Source: Rhodoferax sp.
GTDB taxonomy: Bacteria; Pseudomonadota; Gammaproteobacteria; Burkholderiales; Burkholderiaceae_C
DNA length: 10,598 bases
Assembly: GCA_021737905.1 (NCBI GenBank)
Contig: JAIPDA010000068.1
Coordinates: 1-10,598 of the forward strand
Reading direction: 5' to 3'
Below, piece by piece: positions 8,171 through 10,598 of this stretch (position 1 is the first letter of the stretch; each line of letters begins with the position of its first letter). A program made the position numbers and the translations under genes. Under the pieces are notes generated by a model. It made no database searches. It worked only from the letters and a program-made list of their open reading frames with translations, and was not told the origin of the DNA.

Positions 8171-9180
8171 GCGGTAGCTCCGGCGCACTGCGCTGTGAGG
8201 GCCAGCACTTGCGCCAGCGCATCGGGGGCATCACACGCCACCACGCGCCGTTGCGGCATGCTGCGCAGCCAGGTCAGCTGGCGCTTGGCCAGTTGGCGCG
8301 TTGCCGCGATGCCTTGCTCGCGAAAATCATGTTCGGCTTGCTGCACTTCTTTGGTGGTTTTCAGGTTGTCCAGATTGTCCAGCAGTGTCCATGCTTGGCG
8401 GTAACCCACGCAGCGCATGGCCGGCAGATCCGGGTGCAAGTCAGCTCGCGCCCGCAGACCGCGTACTTCATCGAGAAAGCCGGCTGCCAGCATGGCATCA
8501 AAACGCTGCGCAATGCGTTGGTGAAGCCAGGCCCGGTTTGCAGGCTCGAGGCTGATCAGCAGGCCGGCGGGCGCTGTGACGGCCTCCATCGCGGGCTGGG
8601 TCGGCGCGATGCGCCGTTGAAAAAAAGACATAGGCCGGCCAGATACGCGGAACACCTCCAGCGCACGCGAAATGCGCTGCGAATCCTGCGGCTGCAAGCG
8701 TGCGGCAGTCAGCGGGTCGACACGTGCCAACTCGGCATGCAGCGCGGGCCAGCCCTGGGCTGCGGCCTGTGCGGCCAGCTCGGCCCGCAGCGCCGGGCTG
8801 GCCGTCGGCATATCGTCCAGACCGTCCCACAAAGCCTTGAAGTACAGCATGGTGCCGCCTACCAGCAGGGGCAGCTTGCCGCGGCTGCGAATATCCTTCA
8901 TCAAAACCTGGGCGTCGCGCACAAAATCGGCCGCGCTGTAGGCCTTGAGCGGGTCACGGATATTGATCAGGTGATGCGGCACAGCCGCCAGCTCGTCTGC
9001 GCTGGGTTTGGCCGTGCCGATGTCCATGCCGCGGTAAACCAGGGCTGAGTCCACGCTGATGATCTCGACGGCCTGCTGCTGCGCAATGGCCAGGGCTGCG
9101 GCGGTTTTGCCTGAGGCCGTGGGACCGGCCAGGGCCAGGAAAGCCGGCAAGTCAGCGGACAGGGCGCTGCTGCTCATCAT
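8167..9180 (-). CDS. miaA: tRNA dimethylallyltransferase (tRNA isopentenyltransferase)
   Basis: Transfers the dimethylallyl group of DMAPP to N6 of adenosine-37 in tRNAs that read UNN codons, the first step toward ms2i6A. It acts in the cytoplasm. With ATG 9180 the protein has 337 residues, slightly above the usual 300-320. P-loop GPTASGKT lies at 19-26, DSALVYRGMDIGTAKP at 44-59 (Asp44 matches the catalytic Asp of the family by motif position), PHHLINIRDP at 69-78, GGTMLYFKAL at 108-117, DSQRISRALEV at 166-176, the VGYRQ block at 258-262 and LAKRQLTWLR at 297-306. The frame is open for another 148 codons upstream, up to 9624, but that part lies inside the MFS gene in another frame and looks nothing like MiaA, so it is excluded. 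ATG 9177 is an equally possible start. The gene begins 2 nt after the MFS stop and ends in an ATGA overlap with the ABC ATPase. Confidence 0.96.
   Translation of the reverse strand: MMSSSALSADLPAFLALAGPTASGKTAAALAIAQQQAVEIISVDSALVYRGMDIGTAKPSADELAAVPHHLINIRDPLKAYSAADFVRDAQVLMKDIRSRGKLPLLVGGTMLYFKALWDGLDDMPTASPALRAELAAQAAAQGWPALHAELARVDPLTAARLQPQDSQRISRALEVFRVSGRPMSFFQRRIAPTQPAMEAVTAPAGLLISLEPANRAWLHQRIAQRFDAMLAAGFLDEVRGLRARADLHPDLPAMRCVGYRQAWTLLDNLDNLKTTKEVQQAEHDFREQGIAATRQLAKRQLTWLRSMPQRRVVACDAPDALAQVLALTAQCAGATA
8178..8181 (-). promoter_or_regulatory. Ribosome binding site of the ABC ATPase gene
   Basis: GGAG on the minus strand, 7 nt before ATG 8170 and inside the 3' end of miaA. It favours that ATG over the GTG at 8188. 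Confidence 0.6.
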
Positions 9181-9182
9181 GC

Positions 9183-10445
9183 TCAAGCCGGGGTACCCGC
9201 GCTGCTGCGGCCATAGCGCCGCACCACGGTCCAGGCGGCGAGGGCCAGCACAGCGCTCCAGGCGGCCACACCATATGTCAGCGGCCGTGCGCTGCCGTCC
9301 ATGTGCGTGCCCAGCCAGCTGCCCATGACAAAGGCCACCAGCATCATCAAAAAACCATTGAGTGCAGCGGCAGTACCGGCCGCTTCGGGAAAGGGCCCGA
9401 CTGCACCACTTTGCCCGCAGGGTTGGTGCACGCCGTGCCCCAGCATGTAAAGCGCAAAAGGCACACACAAGGACCAGACGTTTTGAATACCGGACCAGGC
9501 CAGAGCGGCCATCAGCACACCGGCCGACAGGCTCAGAACAGCCGCCATGGCGGCGGCATTTTGTACGCCATAGCGTTTGAGCAAACGGCGACACAAAAAG
9601 GTACCGAGTAAATAGGCAAAGCACATCAGAAACAACACCATGCCAAACTGTGTTTTGGACAGTCCGAGCACCTGAATAAAAACAAAGGGCGAGGTCGCCA
9701 GAAACGTGAATAAGCCGCCGTAAGAAGCCACGGACAGCATGGAGTAAGCTAAAAAAGTCGGGTTGCGCAGAATCACTGTCCAGGTGCGCACCAGTGATCG
9801 GGCATGCAGTGCCTGCGGGTTGGGCTGCGCCAGAGTTTCTTTAAAACGCCAAATGACCAGCGCCAGTGTGCCCGCCGAAAAGAGGGCCGGCACCAGCAAT
9901 GTCATGCGCCAGCCAGACAGATCAGACACCAGGCTGCCCACTGGCGGAGCCAGGCAGGCCAGCACACCCAGTCCGCTCAGACCCTTGGACATGATGCGAG
10001 CGCCTTCTGTGGGCGCGTAGAGGTCGCGCACGATGGCGCGTGCGCACACCACCACCGCGCCCATGGCAGCGCCTTGCAGCGCGCGCCAGACAATCAGCCA
10101 CAGCATAGAAGGCGCCTGGGTGCTGGCCAGGGCGGCCAGGGTGTAGGCCAGCAAGCCGGTCAGCAGCACAGGGCGGCGGCCGAAGCGGTCGGACAAAGGA
10201 CCCCAGATCAGCTGCGAGCAGCCAAAAGCCAGCAGCATGGCGCTCAAGGTGTACTGAGCCTGCCACATCGGGGCCGCAAAACTGGCTGACAGCGCGGGCA
10301 GGGCCGGTAAATACAAGTCCGAGGTTACCGGCTGAATGCCCAAGGTGAGCGCCAGAATCAGTACCACCAGCCCTGCAGGCATGGTGGTGCTTGATGAAAG
10401 CCCTGGCGAGGAGGCAGCCGCAGGAGAAGGCACAGAAGAGAGCAT
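9183..10445 (-). CDS. MFS multidrug efflux transporter, Bcr/CflA family
   Basis: A 420-residue inner-membrane transporter with about twelve hydrophobic segments, expected to be a proton-driven drug or metabolite exporter. The first helix carries TSDLYLPALP (41-50), with an Asp in the place typical of the Bcr/CflA (DHA1) group. Motif A is clear as GPLSDRFGRR at 82-91 in the loop after helix 2. The specific substrate cannot be read from sequence. The start is uncertain. ATG 10445 gives a Ser/Ala/Pro-rich lead of 21 residues before the first helix, whereas ATG 10382 (residue 22) starts right at the helix, as many family members do. Neither has a strong Shine-Dalgarno. Its stop is 2 nt before miaA, so it likely heads the operon. 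It is divergent from the + strand gene at 10531. Confidence 0.92.
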   Translation of the reverse strand: MLSSVPSPAAASSPGLSSSTTMPAGLVVLILALTLGIQPVTSDLYLPALPALSASFAAPMWQAQYTLSAMLLAFGCSQLIWGPLSDRFGRRPVLLTGLLAYTLAALASTQAPSMLWLIVWRALQGAAMGAVVVCARAIVRDLYAPTEGARIMSKGLSGLGVLACLAPPVGSLVSDLSGWRMTLLVPALFSAGTLALVIWRFKETLAQPNPQALHARSLVRTWTVILRNPTFLAYSMLSVASYGGLFTFLATSPFVFIQVLGLSKTQFGMVLFLMCFAYLLGTFLCRRLLKRYGVQNAAAMAAVLSLSAGVLMAALAWSGIQNVWSLCVPFALYMLGHGVHQPCGQSGAVGPFPEAAGTAAALNGFLMMLVAFVMGSWLGTHMDGSARPLTYGVAAWSAVLALAAWTVVRRYGRSSAGTPA

Positions 10446-10530
10446 CCGTTCAAGCGTAGCAGGATTTGCGTGGCCTTCGCGATGGGGGCGCTGCGTGCCT
10501 GCCCCTGGCGCGGTCTTTTAAACTGCGGTT
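10446..10530. other. Divergent intergenic region between the MFS gene and the next + strand gene
   Basis: This 85-bp gap should hold promoters for both directions. On the minus strand TGCTACGCT (TACGCT at 10458-10453) looks like an extended -10 and matches the -10 proposed for gdhA. It would start transcription beside ATG 10445, which fits a leaderless message or use of the later ATG 10382. No convincing -35 is visible. On the plus strand only an AT-rich TCTTTTAAACT near 10514 stands out. Confidence 0.3.
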
Positions 10531-10598
10531 ATGAACACATCACCTGAAAAACTGTCCGCGTCAACCGGCAGCGGCGAGCAAACCCTCCAACCCGGCCC
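10531..10598 (+). CDS. 5' end of an unidentified gene (partial)
   Basis: ATG 10531 opens a frame of 22 full codons with no stop before the window ends, beginning MNTSPEKLSASTGSG. An in-frame TAA at 10519-10521 makes this ATG the first usable start. I see no clear Shine-Dalgarno. The visible residues are polar and low in information, like a disordered N-terminus, so no family can be named. It is divergent from the MFS-miaA operon. mutL is a common neighbour of miaA in proteobacteria, but nothing in these residues supports or excludes it. Confidence 0.4.
   Translation, partial: MNTSPEKLSASTGSGEQTLQPG

Noticed and set aside
8209..9048. Plus-strand open frame of 279 codons opposite miaA
   Set aside because: It is antisense to the conserved MiaA motifs, and its Gln/His/Arg-rich composition is typical of a GC-rich shadow frame.

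Overview
The window looks like chromosomal DNA of a GC-rich betaproteobacterium, probably Burkholderiales and most like Comamonadaceae (Rhodoferax/Polaromonas type). This rests on base composition, protein style and gene families; no rRNA or other species marker is present. Nothing points to a phage, plasmid, CRISPR array or transposase gene.

Layout. On the + strand, 1-294 is the 3' end of a DUF1178-family gene. It converges on gdhA (glutamate dehydrogenase, 1611 to 304, minus), leaving a 9-bp gap. Upstream of gdhA lies a 343-bp non-coding stretch (1612-1954). Its gdhA-proximal part carries a plausible promoter and a LysR-type T-N11-A palindrome. The rest is packed with short repeats: two REP-like palindromes in inverted orientation, a 19-bp tandem array between them, and a 12-bp tandem array beside them. 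From 1955 to 10445 six genes all lie on the minus strand. In transcription order they are a Bcr/CflA-type MFS drug exporter, miaA (tRNA dimethylallyltransferase), a LolD/YbbA-type ABC ATPase, a 10-TM FtsX/YbbP-type permease, a Tat-signal AttH/CrtC-type lipocalin-like protein, and an MsbA-related ABC half-exporter. A further + strand gene begins at 10531 and runs off the window.

How they work together. Junctions in the minus-strand run are tight: a 2-nt gap (MFS/miaA), a 4-nt ATGA overlap (miaA/ATPase), a 14-nt overlap (ATPase/permease), a 28-nt gap (permease/lipocalin) and a 52-nt gap (lipocalin/ABC exporter). They read as one operon. The ATPase, permease and lipocalin-like protein form the most coherent module: a MacB/Lol-superfamily machine paired with an exported lipocalin-fold protein, resembling the Agrobacterium attEFGH arrangement. 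Its substrate is unknown. A role in moving a hydrophobic envelope molecule is inference. No clearly new system is evident. The second-look items are this module, the gdhA control region and the repeat cluster.
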